Below, piece by piece: positions 44,393 to 52,539 of a stretch of 64,000 bases of DNA (position 1 is its first letter; each line of letters begins with the position of its first letter). A program made the translations under genes and the position numbers. The notes beneath the pieces were generated by a model. It did not search any database and was not told the DNA's origin. It saw only the letters and a program-made list of their open reading frames with translations. Source of the stretch: Chloroflexota bacterium (lineage in GTDB: Bacteria > Chloroflexota > Anaerolineae > JAAYZQ01); NCBI GenBank assembly GCA_018606645.1, contig JAGVRI010000002.1, forward strand, positions 186,001-250,000. Reading direction: 5' to 3'.

Positions 44393-45500
44393 GGAACTGA
44401 CCTACAATCAGTTGGGGGAGAACATCAAGGCGCGCCTGGGGGGACAGCGGGTGCCGCTCTCGGTCACGGTGGGGCTGACCGACCGCTGCAACCTGTGGTG
44501 CGTCCATTGTTTCGTCCACGACCCGGCCCGGGACCAGGAGCTGCGCGCCCGGGAACTGACCACCGAACAGTGGATCGACCTCTTTGACCGGCTGGCGGAG
44601 GCGGGGTGTTTCTGGATGACCATGACCGGGGGCGAGATCTTGTTGCGTCCCGATTTCGCCGACCTCTATCGCCATGCCAAGCAAAGGGGGTTCCTCCTCA
44701 GCCTGCTGACCAACGGCACCTTGCTCACCCCCGAGCTGGTGGCTCTGCTGGCAGAATGGTATCCGCTGGTGGTGGAAATCACCCTGTATGGATTGACCCG
44801 AGAGACCTATGAGGCGGTGACTGGCGTGGCTGGGGCGTATGATCGCTGTCTGCGCGGGGTGCGGATGTTCCTGGAGGCGCGTGTTCCGCTCCGCCTGAAA
44901 ACGATCGCCATGGTCCCCACCCGGCACGAGGTGCGGGCCATGTACCAGTTTGCGGCCGAGCTGGGGGTCGAGTTCCGGCATGACGGCGTGCTCTTTCAGA
45001 CGTTCCACGGCAAGGATATCCGCGACCTGCGGCTGCCGCCGGAGGAGCTGGTAGCGCTCGATTTCGCCAATCCCAAAGCAGCCCCCGACCTGCGGCGGCT
45101 GGATGACCGGTATCGGGACCTGGTGGAGAAGGCGCCGCACGATTTTCAGGAATACCTGTATACCTGTGGCGGAGGGCTTCGGTCCTTCTATGTGGATCCG
45201 TATGGCGGGATGAGTCTGTGTCAGATGACCCGCCCGGCGGTCTACGATCTCGTGTCGGGCACGGTGGAAGAGGGCTGGGAGGTGCTGGGAGAGCTCCGCC
45301 AGAGGCGGGTGAGCAAGGATTTCGCCTGCCTGCATTGCCATCTGGCGGGCATTTGTCAGCGTTGTCCCGCCTTCTCCTTCCTGGAGCACGGCGACCCGGA
45401 GACGGTGGTGGAGTATGCCTGCGCAATCGCTCGCCTGCGAGCGCAAGAGCTAGGGCTAGTGGATTCAATGGCCAAGGAGCTCGTAGTGGCCGGCTCCTGA
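44382..45500 (+). CDS. Radical SAM/SPASM peptide maturase
   Basis: 372 residues from ATG 44382 (an upstream TTG at 44373 is possible). Radical SAM cluster motif CNLWCVHC (Cys36, Cys40, Cys43), MTMTGGEILLRPDF, and a C-terminal SPASM domain with CGGGLRSFYVDPYGGMSLC, CLHCHLAGICQRC and a further Cys near the end, enough for auxiliary [4Fe-4S] clusters. Relatives form C-S, C-C or other cross-links in ribosomal peptides (sactipeptides, ranthipeptides, PqqE, mycofactocin). The precursor gene is 50 bases downstream. Confidence 0.9.
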   Translation: MSCEELTYNQLGENIKARLGGQRVPLSVTVGLTDRCNLWCVHCFVHDPARDQELRARELTTEQWIDLFDRLAEAGCFWMTMTGGEILLRPDFADLYRHAKQRGFLLSLLTNGTLLTPELVALLAEWYPLVVEITLYGLTRETYEAVTGVAGAYDRCLRGVRMFLEARVPLRLKTIAMVPTRHEVRAMYQFAAELGVEFRHDGVLFQTFHGKDIRDLRLPPEELVALDFANPKAAPDLRRLDDRYRDLVEKAPHDFQEYLYTCGGGLRSFYVDPYGGMSLCQMTRPAVYDLVSGTVEEGWEVLGELRQRRVSKDFACLHCHLAGICQRCPAFSFLEHGDPETVVEYACAIARLRAQELGLVDSMAKELVVAGS

Positions 45501-45549
45501 CGGCCGGGAGCAAAGGGTTTTGTCACGTTCTGAAAGGAGAACAACGATC

Positions 45550-45702
45550 ATGAAAGAGTCTAAGAAGGAGTATCAGAAGCCGGAGGTCCGGCGGGTCGAG
45601 TTGTCCCTCTCTGAGGTGGTGTTGGGCACGGGCTGCTGGTCGATAGTGGGGGATCCAGAGTTCCCTGAGTGCTATCCGGGCACGATCAGTTGCCGTACCT
45701 AA
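45550..45702 (+). CDS. RiPP precursor peptide, three-cysteine core
   Basis: 50 residues; AAGGAG lies ten bases before ATG. Lys/Glu-rich leader with the motif YQKPEV (8-13) and LSLSEVVLG (18-26), then a probable core from Thr27 with Cys29, Cys41 and Cys48, aromatic Trp30, Phe38 and Tyr42, and three prolines. The Y-x-KP leader followed by a short helix and a Gly-containing junction is a layout seen in many peptides encoded next to PqqD and SPASM enzymes. The number of cysteines suggests thioether or other cross-links, but the modification is not known. No second copy was found nearby. Confidence 0.82.
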   Translation: MKESKKEYQKPEVRRVELSLSEVVLGTGCWSIVGDPEFPECYPGTISCRT

Positions 45703-45848
45703 TCATTAACGGTCCTGCAGCTCCATCTCTCGTCGGGACAAGAAGCAGAATCGAGTCCGGTCCGGTTTGGGGCCGTTTTCGGCCGTGACCGGAGCAGTGG
45801 GTGTTGTGTGTCGCTGGACTTTCACTCGAAGAAGGTTCCAGGAGGAGG

Positions 45849-45875
45849 GGAGGTAGCCATGTGCTACCTCCTTTT
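45849..45875 (+). terminator. Intrinsic terminator between precursor and downstream genes
   Basis: Perfect 9-bp stem GGAGGTAGC (45849-45857) / GCTACCTCC (45863-45871) with a five-base loop, followed by TTTT. Partial read-through would make the precursor and its upstream enzymes more abundant than the kinase and peptidases downstream. Confidence 0.75.
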
Positions 45876-45917
45876 CGTCACGTCGCGGTGGACGCCCGTC
45901 GGGAGTAGTTGCATTCG

Positions 45918-46820
45918 ATGCGAAGGTTGTTGCGGATTGCGGACCTGGTAGTGGCGATCGAGTCGGATGGCCGAGCGTGGGATTTCGCCCCCGATAGCGC
46001 CCATCGTTTCTTTGAGGTCGCCGAGGGCGACCGCGATGCGGTGATCCGGGTCCACTGGTTTCCCGCCCCTCCACGACCGCCGGGCGAAGAGGTATGGACC
46101 ATCACCAACGTTTCCCCTGAGTTGCCGCCAAGTTGCCAGTTGTACCGGGATAGCCTGGGCATGTGGACGATCCAGGTCCACGGTCCTCCCCCTGGTCCGT
46201 TCCGGCGACGGGTCGCGGTATTTCGTCCGGACTTTGCCGAGGCAGACCTGTATGTGGAGCTGGGTGAGCAGGAACCGGAGCCCGTGGTCCCATATCCGGC
46301 GGGCCCTCCTCTGGACCGGGCATGGTTCGTCCATCGGCTGGCTCAGAGCGGGGGACTGGTGGTCCATGGCTGTGGGGTGGTGGATGAGGGGCGGGGATAT
46401 CTTTTTGTGGGATCCTCCGGAGCCGGCAAGAGCACTTTGGCCCGGTTGTGGTTGGCCCAGCCGGGGGTGAAGGTCTTGGGCGAGGACAACCTGGCTCTGC
46501 GCTCCAAAGGATCGCGCTTCTGGGCTTACGGCACGCCCTGGATTGGGGAATCCAGGTCCTTCTCTCCGACAGGGACTCCGATTCATGCCATCTTTTTCCT
46601 CTACCACGCCCCGGGAAACGCTCTCCACCCGCTCCCGCTGGAACGGGCGGTGGAGAGGCTGTTGGCTCACTCGTTCCTGCCAACCTACGATCCCGAGGCC
46701 GCGAGCCGGGGACTGGATTTCTGCCTGAGCCTGCTCGGCGAGGTCCCGGCTTATACCTTTGGCTTCCTGCCTGATGACAGTGCAGTGCGGTTCATCCGGG
46801 AGAAGCAAGAGGGTGGATGA
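45918..46820 (+). CDS. HPr-kinase-like P-loop protein of a RiPP cluster
   Basis: About 300 residues (ATG 45918; TTG 45909, closer to GGGAG, is the alternative). The N-terminal 150 residues are beta-rich without a clear family. The C-terminal half has VVHGCGVV, the P-loop VGSSGAGKSTLARLW near residue 165, VKVLGEDNLALR and GTPWIGE, which is the arrangement of HprK-like kinases found in lasso and other RiPP clusters, where some phosphorylate the peptide. Phosphorylation of a Ser/Thr in this core is a possibility only. Its 3' end overlaps the S26 peptidase start. Confidence 0.8.
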   Translation: MRRLLRIADLVVAIESDGRAWDFAPDSAHRFFEVAEGDRDAVIRVHWFPAPPRPPGEEVWTITNVSPELPPSCQLYRDSLGMWTIQVHGPPPGPFRRRVAVFRPDFAEADLYVELGEQEPEPVVPYPAGPPLDRAWFVHRLAQSGGLVVHGCGVVDEGRGYLFVGSSGAGKSTLARLWLAQPGVKVLGEDNLALRSKGSRFWAYGTPWIGESRSFSPTGTPIHAIFFLYHAPGNALHPLPLERAVERLLAHSFLPTYDPEAASRGLDFCLSLLGEVPAYTFGFLPDDSAVRFIREKQEGG

Positions 46821-47319
46821 GGTCCTGGAGTGCCCGGGGGCCGAATTCTACGAACTGGGCCGGGCATTGATCGAATCCGGCCGATCCTTCCGCCTCCGCG
46901 TCCGCGGGCAGAGCATGTTCCCCTGGATTCGGGATGGCGACGTGATCGAGGTGGTACCCGTGACTATGGATCAGGTGCGGGTCGGGGACATTGTCTTCTT
47001 CCGTCGGGGGCGACTGCTCCTGGCCCACCGGGTGATTCAGCGCCTGGCGGATGGCGAGACGGTGCAGTGGGTCACCCGCGGCGATAATCACCTCGAGGAC
47101 GATGGCCCCATGGACCGGCCGGCGGACCTGATCGGCCGGGTGGAGAAGGTGTACCGCGGCCGGCGGACGATCGTCCTCGATCGCAGTCTGGTCGGGATGG
47201 TGGGCCGTCTGGCCGCGCGACACCGAGCCGTGCATTGGGTCTTGCTCTGGGCGGGGCGGGTCTGGCGGTACGGGTGGCGGCGGGTGAGCCAGTGGGCGTC
47301 CGGCCAGCGCGCGGGATAG
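46813..47319 (+). CDS. S24/S26-family signal-peptidase-like protease (Ser/His type)
   Basis: 168 residues from GTG 46813, eight bases before the end of the kinase gene. The nucleophile is Ser34 in RGQSMFPWIRDGD; the second residue aligns with His72 in LLLAHRVIQR rather than Lys, the SipW/ER-type arrangement; TRGDNHLEDDGP and DLIGRVEKVY follow as in box D/E. There is no N-terminal membrane helix; the C-terminus has a hydrophobic-basic stretch (HWVLLWAGRVWRYGWRR). It may cut the leader of the modified peptide or be a general processing protease. Confidence 0.78.
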   Translation: MDEVLECPGAEFYELGRALIESGRSFRLRVRGQSMFPWIRDGDVIEVVPVTMDQVRVGDIVFFRRGRLLLAHRVIQRLADGETVQWVTRGDNHLEDDGPMDRPADLIGRVEKVYRGRRTIVLDRSLVGMVGRLAARHRAVHWVLLWAGRVWRYGWRRVSQWASGQRAG

Positions 47320-47347
47320 GCGGTTCGGAGCCGGTGAAGGAGGGAGT

Positions 47348-50300
47348 ATGAGCGTCCGGGGAAGTCCATCCCGATGGTTAGCGCGTCTGCTGGTCAGTAT
47401 GCTAATCATCGGCCTTGTGGCGAGCAGCGGAGTGGCGCAGAGTTCCGGGGCAGAGGTGAAGTCGCCCGAGGTTCGACTGGTGCGCTCGGATGACGATCGC
47501 ATCGTGGTGGAGGTGAACATTCCACCCTATACGGTGGAGCGACGGGAAGTGGCGGGCCAGAGCTACGATCTCGTGTCGATCCCGGAATGGGGGCTGACCG
47601 AAAAGCCTGGATGGCCGCAAGTGCCGATCAAGCGGTTGCTGCTGGGCATTCCGCCGGACGCCGAAGTAGAGCTTCAGTTCAACGTGGGGACTCCCCGGAG
47701 GACGGGGCCGGTTCGGATTCTCCCCGCGCCGGAGATTGTCTGGCCCAACGAGGGCGTGGACCCCGCCAAATTATGGGCTGATCCGCCGCCCCTGGAGTGG
47801 CGAACTACTGAGTCGCCCGAAGTGTACAGAGCGGATGGCTGGTACCCGGGCCAGGTGGCCCGACTGGCCGAAGTGGGATTCATCCGAAGCCAGCGGGTCG
47901 CGGCGGTTGAACTCTTTCCGGTCCAATATCAGCCGCGTTCGGGTCAGATTGAGTTCTACCCCCACATCCAGGTCGAGTTGGTTTTCTCGTATCCGGGTGG
48001 CCGCCGCCTGACCCAGGCTCTGACGGGGGAAAGCCCGGTCTATGAGCAGGTCCTGCGGAGCCAGCTCGTGAACTATGCCACGGCAAAAGGGTGGCGGAGC
48101 CTTCCAGGTCCGATCAGACCTCTGGCCCAGCCCGTTGGCGAGCAGTCCTGGCCGCTGCCCTCGCCGGCGCTCAAGATCGAGGTGGCCGAGGACGGTCTGT
48201 ATCAGCTCTCCTACAGCCTGCTGGCGGCAGCCGGCGTGCCGGTGGATACGCTCGATCCGCGCACCTTTCAGCTTTTTGCTGGAGGGCAAGAGATCGCCAT
48301 CCGGGTCCAGGCGGAAGAGGACGGAGTGTTTGATATCTCCGACTCGATCCGGTTCTATGGCCAAGCAGCCCGTCACAAATACACGGAGCGGAATGTCTAC
48401 TGGCTGACCTATGGGCAGGCGGAAGGTCGCCGCATGCCGGAGCGGGATGGCCAACCGGACGAGGAAACGCCGGCGCCGACCTATTTCCAGGACCACCAGG
48501 CGGTTGAGGAGCAAAAGTCGTACATGAACCTGTGGCCGGGCGATGATGCAGTGGAGCGGTTCTACTGGCAGTACCTAACTGCCCCCGCCGTTTTTACCGC
48601 TACGGTGGAGTTGAACAGCGTCGCCACCGACACCCTGACCAGCACCCTGTGGGCCTCGGTGTGGGGCTACAGTTCGATCCCGGAAGTGAAGCCCGACCAC
48701 CACGCCCAGTTCTATGTCAACGGTCAGCCGATCGGCGAGCATTGGTGGGATGGAAGGGCCGCTGTCCAGTGGGTTCGGTTCGATTTCCCTCAGTCCTATC
48801 TGACGGAAGGGACGAACACCCTTGTCATGCGGTTGCCGGGCGATACGGGGGCGTCTGCCGACTCGGTGATGTTTGACCGGTTCGAGCTGAGCTACGGGCG
48901 CCGCCACGTGGCCGAGTCGAACGAATTGACGTTCACTCAGACGGTGAGCGGGACGTGGAAGTACGAAATTGTTGGTTTTGACTCGCCGGAGATCGAAGCA
49001 TACGACATTACCTCTCCCTCGACGGTGACGCGGATCGTCAATCTCCAGATATTTAGCCCCACGGTGGAGGCGGGCGTGGCGTCCTACGGAGCCCGCTTTC
49101 AGGGTACTGTCCAGGGCGAGGGGCGGTACCTGACCCTCACGCCGGATCGGTTCCGCACACCGCTGAGTGTGGTCCTTGATACTCCGTCCGACCTGCATAA
49201 TCCGACGAATGGCGCCGATTACCTGATCCTCTCGCCCGGCGAGTTTATCACCGCCGCACAGGCGCTGGCCAGCTACCGGGCGGGCCAAGGGTTGCGGACT
49301 ATGGTAGTTGACCTGCAGGATGTATACGACGAGTTTGGATATGGCTTGTCGGTGCCCGAGGCGGTCCGCGATTTCCTGGCCTATGCCTTCCACTATTGGC
49401 AGCCGCCGGCGCCGACCTATGCGGTGTTCATGGGGGACGGACATTATGATCCCAAGGGCTATCTCCACACTGGGACGGTGAGCTATTTTCCGGTCTATCT
49501 GGCGGCCGTGGACCCATGGATGAACGAGACGTCGGCCGACAACCGATATGGATGCGTCGCCGGAGAGGACCGCTGGCCGGACCTGGTCGTAGGCCGGTTC
49601 CCGGTCAACAGCCTCGAGCAGGCGCAGGCCATGGTGGACAAGACGATCGAGTATGAGCAGACGATGGGAGGGGCGGACTGGAACGGCCATCTGACCTTTG
49701 TGGCTGACATACAACCCGATCCGAAGAACGCGGGCAGCTTTCACGATCTGTCGGACGCCGTGATCCAGGATTACGTTCCTCCCTTCTATGACGTGTCCCG
49801 GATCTATCTTCTGAACCCAAGCACCCCTTTGCCATCGGCGACCTGCAACACCGGCGCCCAGTGCCGACAAATGCTCCTCAACCAGATCAATGCCGGGACG
49901 TTGCTGGTCAACTATATCGGCCACGCCGCCCAGATGCAGTGGTCGGGGTCCAAGATACTGGACCTGGCGGCGATCAACCTGATGAATAACGGCGATCGGT
50001 TCCCGATTATGCTGCCCATGACTTGCCTGGAGGGCTATTTCATCTGGCCGTTTGCCGGAACCCAATGCCTGGCCGAAGCCATGGTCCGCGCGGCCGACAA
50101 AGGGTCGGTGGCCAGTTGGTCCCCGGCTGGCCTTGGGGTGGCCCACGGGCACGACCGGCTGAATAAGGGATTCCTGCAGGCGGTCCTGACCGATGGGATG
50201 CGGGAGTTCGGTCCGGCGACCTACGTGGGCAAGCTGTGGCTATACCAGTTTGGATACAACCTGGACCAGATTGACTCTTATCATATTCTGGGCGATCCGG

Positions 50301-50749
50301 CGCTGCGCATCCACCGACTCGAGGCCGATCTCCAACTGGAGAAAGACATCGAAACCAGCACACCGTTCGGTCCGGGCAGGGTCTTGACCTACACCCTCAC
50401 CTTCACCAACGCCGGCCCGGGACCGGCATGGCAGGTCGTTCTCACCGATTATCTTCCCTCCTTGATCGTGAGCCCGACGGTGGTCTATTCCAGTCCCGAG
50501 GTGCTCTCGCAGCAGGGGGAGCTGACCCTGACCTGGACGATCACCGATCTGCCGGCCCATACAGGCGGAGAGGTCCGCATCCGGGCCACGATCAGTTCGT
50601 CTGTCTCCTGGCCGGTTGCCTTGGTGAATCAGGCCCAGATCCAATCCCGGACGCCTGATCCTTTTTTGTGGAACAATGAAGCGACCGCCACTTGGGGAGC
50701 CCGCGTCTATTATGTTCCGGTATTGCTCAAGACCTACATAGCTCCTTGA
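47348..50749 (+). CDS. Secreted C25 (gingipain-like) cysteine protease with DUF11 domain
   Basis: 1133 residues. Signal peptide (1-31, ending VASSGVAQS). A propeptide-like beta region (about 40-330), then a jelly-roll segment, then the peptidase C25 domain from about 600, with catalytic His859 in NYIGHA and Cys893 in MTCLEGYF. A DUF11-type beta-sandwich (about 1000-1115) precedes the tail VYYVPVLLKTYIAP, which recalls the YLPLV-K/R end of other secreted proteins of this group. GAAGGAGGGAG precedes ATG. Known relatives are caspase-fold endopeptidases. Its place at the end of the maturation operon suggests processing or use of the peptide outside the cell, but this could also be a neighbour by chance. 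Confidence 0.85.
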   Translation: MSVRGSPSRWLARLLVSMLIIGLVASSGVAQSSGAEVKSPEVRLVRSDDDRIVVEVNIPPYTVERREVAGQSYDLVSIPEWGLTEKPGWPQVPIKRLLLGIPPDAEVELQFNVGTPRRTGPVRILPAPEIVWPNEGVDPAKLWADPPPLEWRTTESPEVYRADGWYPGQVARLAEVGFIRSQRVAAVELFPVQYQPRSGQIEFYPHIQVELVFSYPGGRRLTQALTGESPVYEQVLRSQLVNYATAKGWRSLPGPIRPLAQPVGEQSWPLPSPALKIEVAEDGLYQLSYSLLAAAGVPVDTLDPRTFQLFAGGQEIAIRVQAEEDGVFDISDSIRFYGQAARHKYTERNVYWLTYGQAEGRRMPERDGQPDEETPAPTYFQDHQAVEEQKSYMNLWPGDDAVERFYWQYLTAPAVFTATVELNSVATDTLTSTLWASVWGYSSIPEVKPDHHAQFYVNGQPIGEHWWDGRAAVQWVRFDFPQSYLTEGTNTLVMRLPGDTGASADSVMFDRFELSYGRRHVAESNELTFTQTVSGTWKYEIVGFDSPEIEAYDITSPSTVTRIVNLQIFSPTVEAGVASYGARFQGTVQGEGRYLTLTPDRFRTPLSVVLDTPSDLHNPTNGADYLILSPGEFITAAQALASYRAGQGLRTMVVDLQDVYDEFGYGLSVPEAVRDFLAYAFHYWQPPAPTYAVFMGDGHYDPKGYLHTGTVSYFPVYLAAVDPWMNETSADNRYGCVAGEDRWPDLVVGRFPVNSLEQAQAMVDKTIEYEQTMGGADWNGHLTFVADIQPDPKNAGSFHDLSDAVIQDYVPPFYDVSRIYLLNPSTPLPSATCNTGAQCRQMLLNQINAGTLLVNYIGHAAQMQWSGSKILDLAAINLMNNGDRFPIMLPMTCLEGYFIWPFAGTQCLAEAMVRAADKGSVASWSPAGLGVAHGHDRLNKGFLQAVLTDGMREFGPATYVGKLWLYQFGYNLDQIDSYHILGDPALRIHRLEADLQLEKDIETSTPFGPGRVLTYTLTFTNAGPGPAWQVVLTDYLPSLIVSPTVVYSSPEVLSQQGELTLTWTITDLPAHTGGEVRIRATISSSVSWPVALVNQAQIQSRTPDPFLWNNEATATWGARVYYVPVLLKTYIAP

Positions 50750-50774
50750 CAAAGCAAGTGGCCCATGCTATAGT
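50746..50774 (+). promoter_or_regulatory. Promoter of the first MttB-corrinoid operon
   Basis: Consensus -35 TTGACA (50746-50751), 17-base spacer, -10 TATAGT (50769-50774). The -35 box overlaps the stop codon of the C25 protease gene. The leader to the mttB-like start (51043) is about 260 bases. Confidence 0.85.
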
Positions 50775-50777
50775 AGG

Positions 50778-50809
50778 GGGCGGCCTGAAGCGAATGTTTC
50801 AGACCGCCC
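50778..50809 (+). promoter_or_regulatory. 5' leader hairpin of the MttB operon
   Basis: At the very start of the transcript: GGGCGGcCTGAA (50778-50789) pairs with TTCAGaCCGCCC (50798-50809), 11 base pairs with one mismatch, and an eight-base loop GCGAATGT. Together with the short upstream frame at 50835 and the T7 run near 50928-50935 this could be an RNA control element. I cannot match it to a known riboswitch. Confidence 0.6.
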
Positions 50810-50834
50810 AAATCCCTGGAAGGAGGATGAGCCG

Positions 50835-50879
50835 ATGTGGACCCTGCGCCCGCGTCCGCTCCTCGAAGCCGGTCTCTGA
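50835..50879 (+). CDS. 14-residue upstream open frame
   Basis: ATG 50835 with a strong ribosome site GGAAGGAGG (50818-50826) eight bases upstream; reads MWTLRPRPLLEAGL and stops at TGA. Rich in Arg, Pro and Leu codons. Its position after the leader hairpin and about 160 bases before the methyltransferase gene fits a leader peptide. A longer frame from ATG 50827 (52 residues, Cys-containing) overlaps, but its start is inside the ribosome site and so is less likely. Confidence 0.45.
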   Translation: MWTLRPRPLLEAGL

Positions 50880-51042
50880 CGGTGGTTTCCCCCGTGTGTC
50901 AGCGGCCAAGACTGCTGATTCCCCGTGTTTTTTTCAGTATGAAGTGGTCCTCACTGGATTGTCCGCGCTGATCAAGAACTAAGTGGGGCAGTCCGGTCCA
51001 GAACACAAGGAACCGATTCAATAAATGGCAGGAGGGACTGGA

Positions 51043-52521
51043 ATGATTCGACCGAAATTGGAGTTCCTATCGCCCGAAACTGTCCGGCGGGCGATTGATG
51101 AGGCGTATGAACTGCTGTGGGACCCGGGCGTGCGGGTTCACTATGACGAGGCGCTGCGGCTGTTGGGCGATGCTGGAGCGACGGTTGATATGAGTTCGCG
51201 CGTGGCCAGGATCCCCCGTTCTCTGGCGGAGAAGGCGGTCGAAACCGCGCCGAGTTCGTTCTATCTGTACAACCTGGATGGGGAGCCGGTGGTCCACTAT
51301 GGCGGCGATGACGTACACTTTGATCCCGGCTCGGCAGCCATTGAGATTGCGGATTATGAGGCCAGGCAATCCCGGGTGCCGGTGACGGCGGATTGCGAGG
51401 ACTTTGTCCGGGTGGCCGAGATGTTGCCGCAGATTGATGCGCTGGCTACCTCGATCGTTTGCGGGGATGTGCCGCAGAGTATGGCGGACTGGTATCGCCT
51501 GTACCTGCTGTTGCTTTATGGGCGCAAGCCGATCGTCACCGGTACTTTTGCCATCGAGACGTTCGCTATCATGCACGAGCTCCTGGTCACGGTGGCGGGC
51601 AGTGCAGAAGCGCTGGCCGAGAAACCCCGGGCTGTGTTTGATGTGTGCCCGTCACCACCCTTGCTATGGAGCGATATCACCTGCGCGAACCTGATCGATT
51701 GTGCCCGCACTGGCGTGCCGGCGGAGTTGGTGTCGATGCCCCTCATGGGTGCGACCGGTCCGGCCACGGTCATTGGCTCAGCAGTCCAGCACGCCGCCGA
51801 GTGTCTGAGCGGGATCACTATCCACCAACTGGCCAAGCCGGGGAGCCCGATCGTATGGGGAGGTTCGCCGGCGTCGTTTGACATGCGCACCGGCACGACG
51901 CCGATGGGGGCGATGGCGACGATGATGTTGGATTGCACCTACACCCAGATCGGCAAGGCGATCAAGCCCGGTGGCCTGCCCACCCATGCCTATCTCGGCA
52001 TGTCGGACACCAAGATCGTGGATGCCCAAACCGGGCTGGAATCGGCGGCGGGGGCGATCCTGGGAGCCCTGGCCGGGGTGAATATGATGTCGGGGCCGGG
52101 GATGATGGATTTCGAGAGTTGCTTCAGCCTGGAGAAGCTGGTGATCGATGCCGAGATTGTGGGCATGGCCAAGCGTCTGGTGGCTGGGGTCGATGATTCG
52201 GAGGAGCCGTTGGCGCTGCACGTCATGCGGGAAGTGGGCCATGCCGGCAACTTTTTGAAGAGCAAACACACCCGCCGTAGCTTCCGCAAGGAAGACTATA
52301 TTCCCAGCGAGGTGATTGACCGCGACTTTCGGCAGACCTGGTTTGACAAAGGGGCGCTGGACATCAACGCCCGGGCGCATCGCAAGGTGCGGGAATTGAT
52401 CGCGGCGTATGAACCCCCGCCCCTGGCGGCGGAGGTGGTTCGGGAATTGGTGGCGATTGCCACACGCCACGCCCAGGCGGTGGGCCTGGATCGGTTGCCG
52501 GCGCGGACGATCGAACGATGA
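51043..52521 (+). CDS. MttB-family methylamine/betaine:corrinoid methyltransferase (non-Pyl)
   Basis: 492 residues from ATG 51043 (GGAGGG six bases upstream). TIM-barrel of the trimethylamine methyltransferase family: VRRAIDEAYELLWDPGV, SIVCGDVP, PLMGATGPATVIGSAVQHAAE and GGSPASFDMRTGTTPMGA. No in-frame TAG occurs, so it lacks pyrrolysine and belongs with glycine-betaine, carnitine or proline-betaine type enzymes that move a methyl group from a quaternary amine to a corrinoid protein. The corrinoid protein gene follows after 18 bases. Confidence 0.9.
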   Translation: MIRPKLEFLSPETVRRAIDEAYELLWDPGVRVHYDEALRLLGDAGATVDMSSRVARIPRSLAEKAVETAPSSFYLYNLDGEPVVHYGGDDVHFDPGSAAIEIADYEARQSRVPVTADCEDFVRVAEMLPQIDALATSIVCGDVPQSMADWYRLYLLLLYGRKPIVTGTFAIETFAIMHELLVTVAGSAEALAEKPRAVFDVCPSPPLLWSDITCANLIDCARTGVPAELVSMPLMGATGPATVIGSAVQHAAECLSGITIHQLAKPGSPIVWGGSPASFDMRTGTTPMGAMATMMLDCTYTQIGKAIKPGGLPTHAYLGMSDTKIVDAQTGLESAAGAILGALAGVNMMSGPGMMDFESCFSLEKLVIDAEIVGMAKRLVAGVDDSEEPLALHVMREVGHAGNFLKSKHTRRSFRKEDYIPSEVIDRDFRQTWFDKGALDINARAHRKVRELIAAYEPPPLAAEVVRELVAIATRHAQAVGLDRLPARTIER

Positions 52522-52539
52522 CGCATGGAGGAAAAGACG

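Noticed and set aside
45859-45951. 30-codon Cys-rich frame with a good ribosome site, a possible second peptide
   Set aside because: Its ribosome site and start codon lie within the terminator stem-loop and its body is the start of the kinase gene in another frame; no leader-like motif.
48575-50152. 525-codon frame on the minus strand
   Set aside because: Antisense to the C25 protease; composition and lack of motifs mark it as a shadow.
50760-50940. Cobalamin riboswitch before the MttB operon
   Set aside because: I do not find the conserved B12-box type segment or the expected length; only a simple hairpin and a short frame are seen.
50827-50982. 52-codon frame MSRCGPCARV... in the MttB leader
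   Set aside because: The ATG falls directly against the ribosome site with no spacing; the 14-codon frame at 50835 fits better. Kept only as an alternative.
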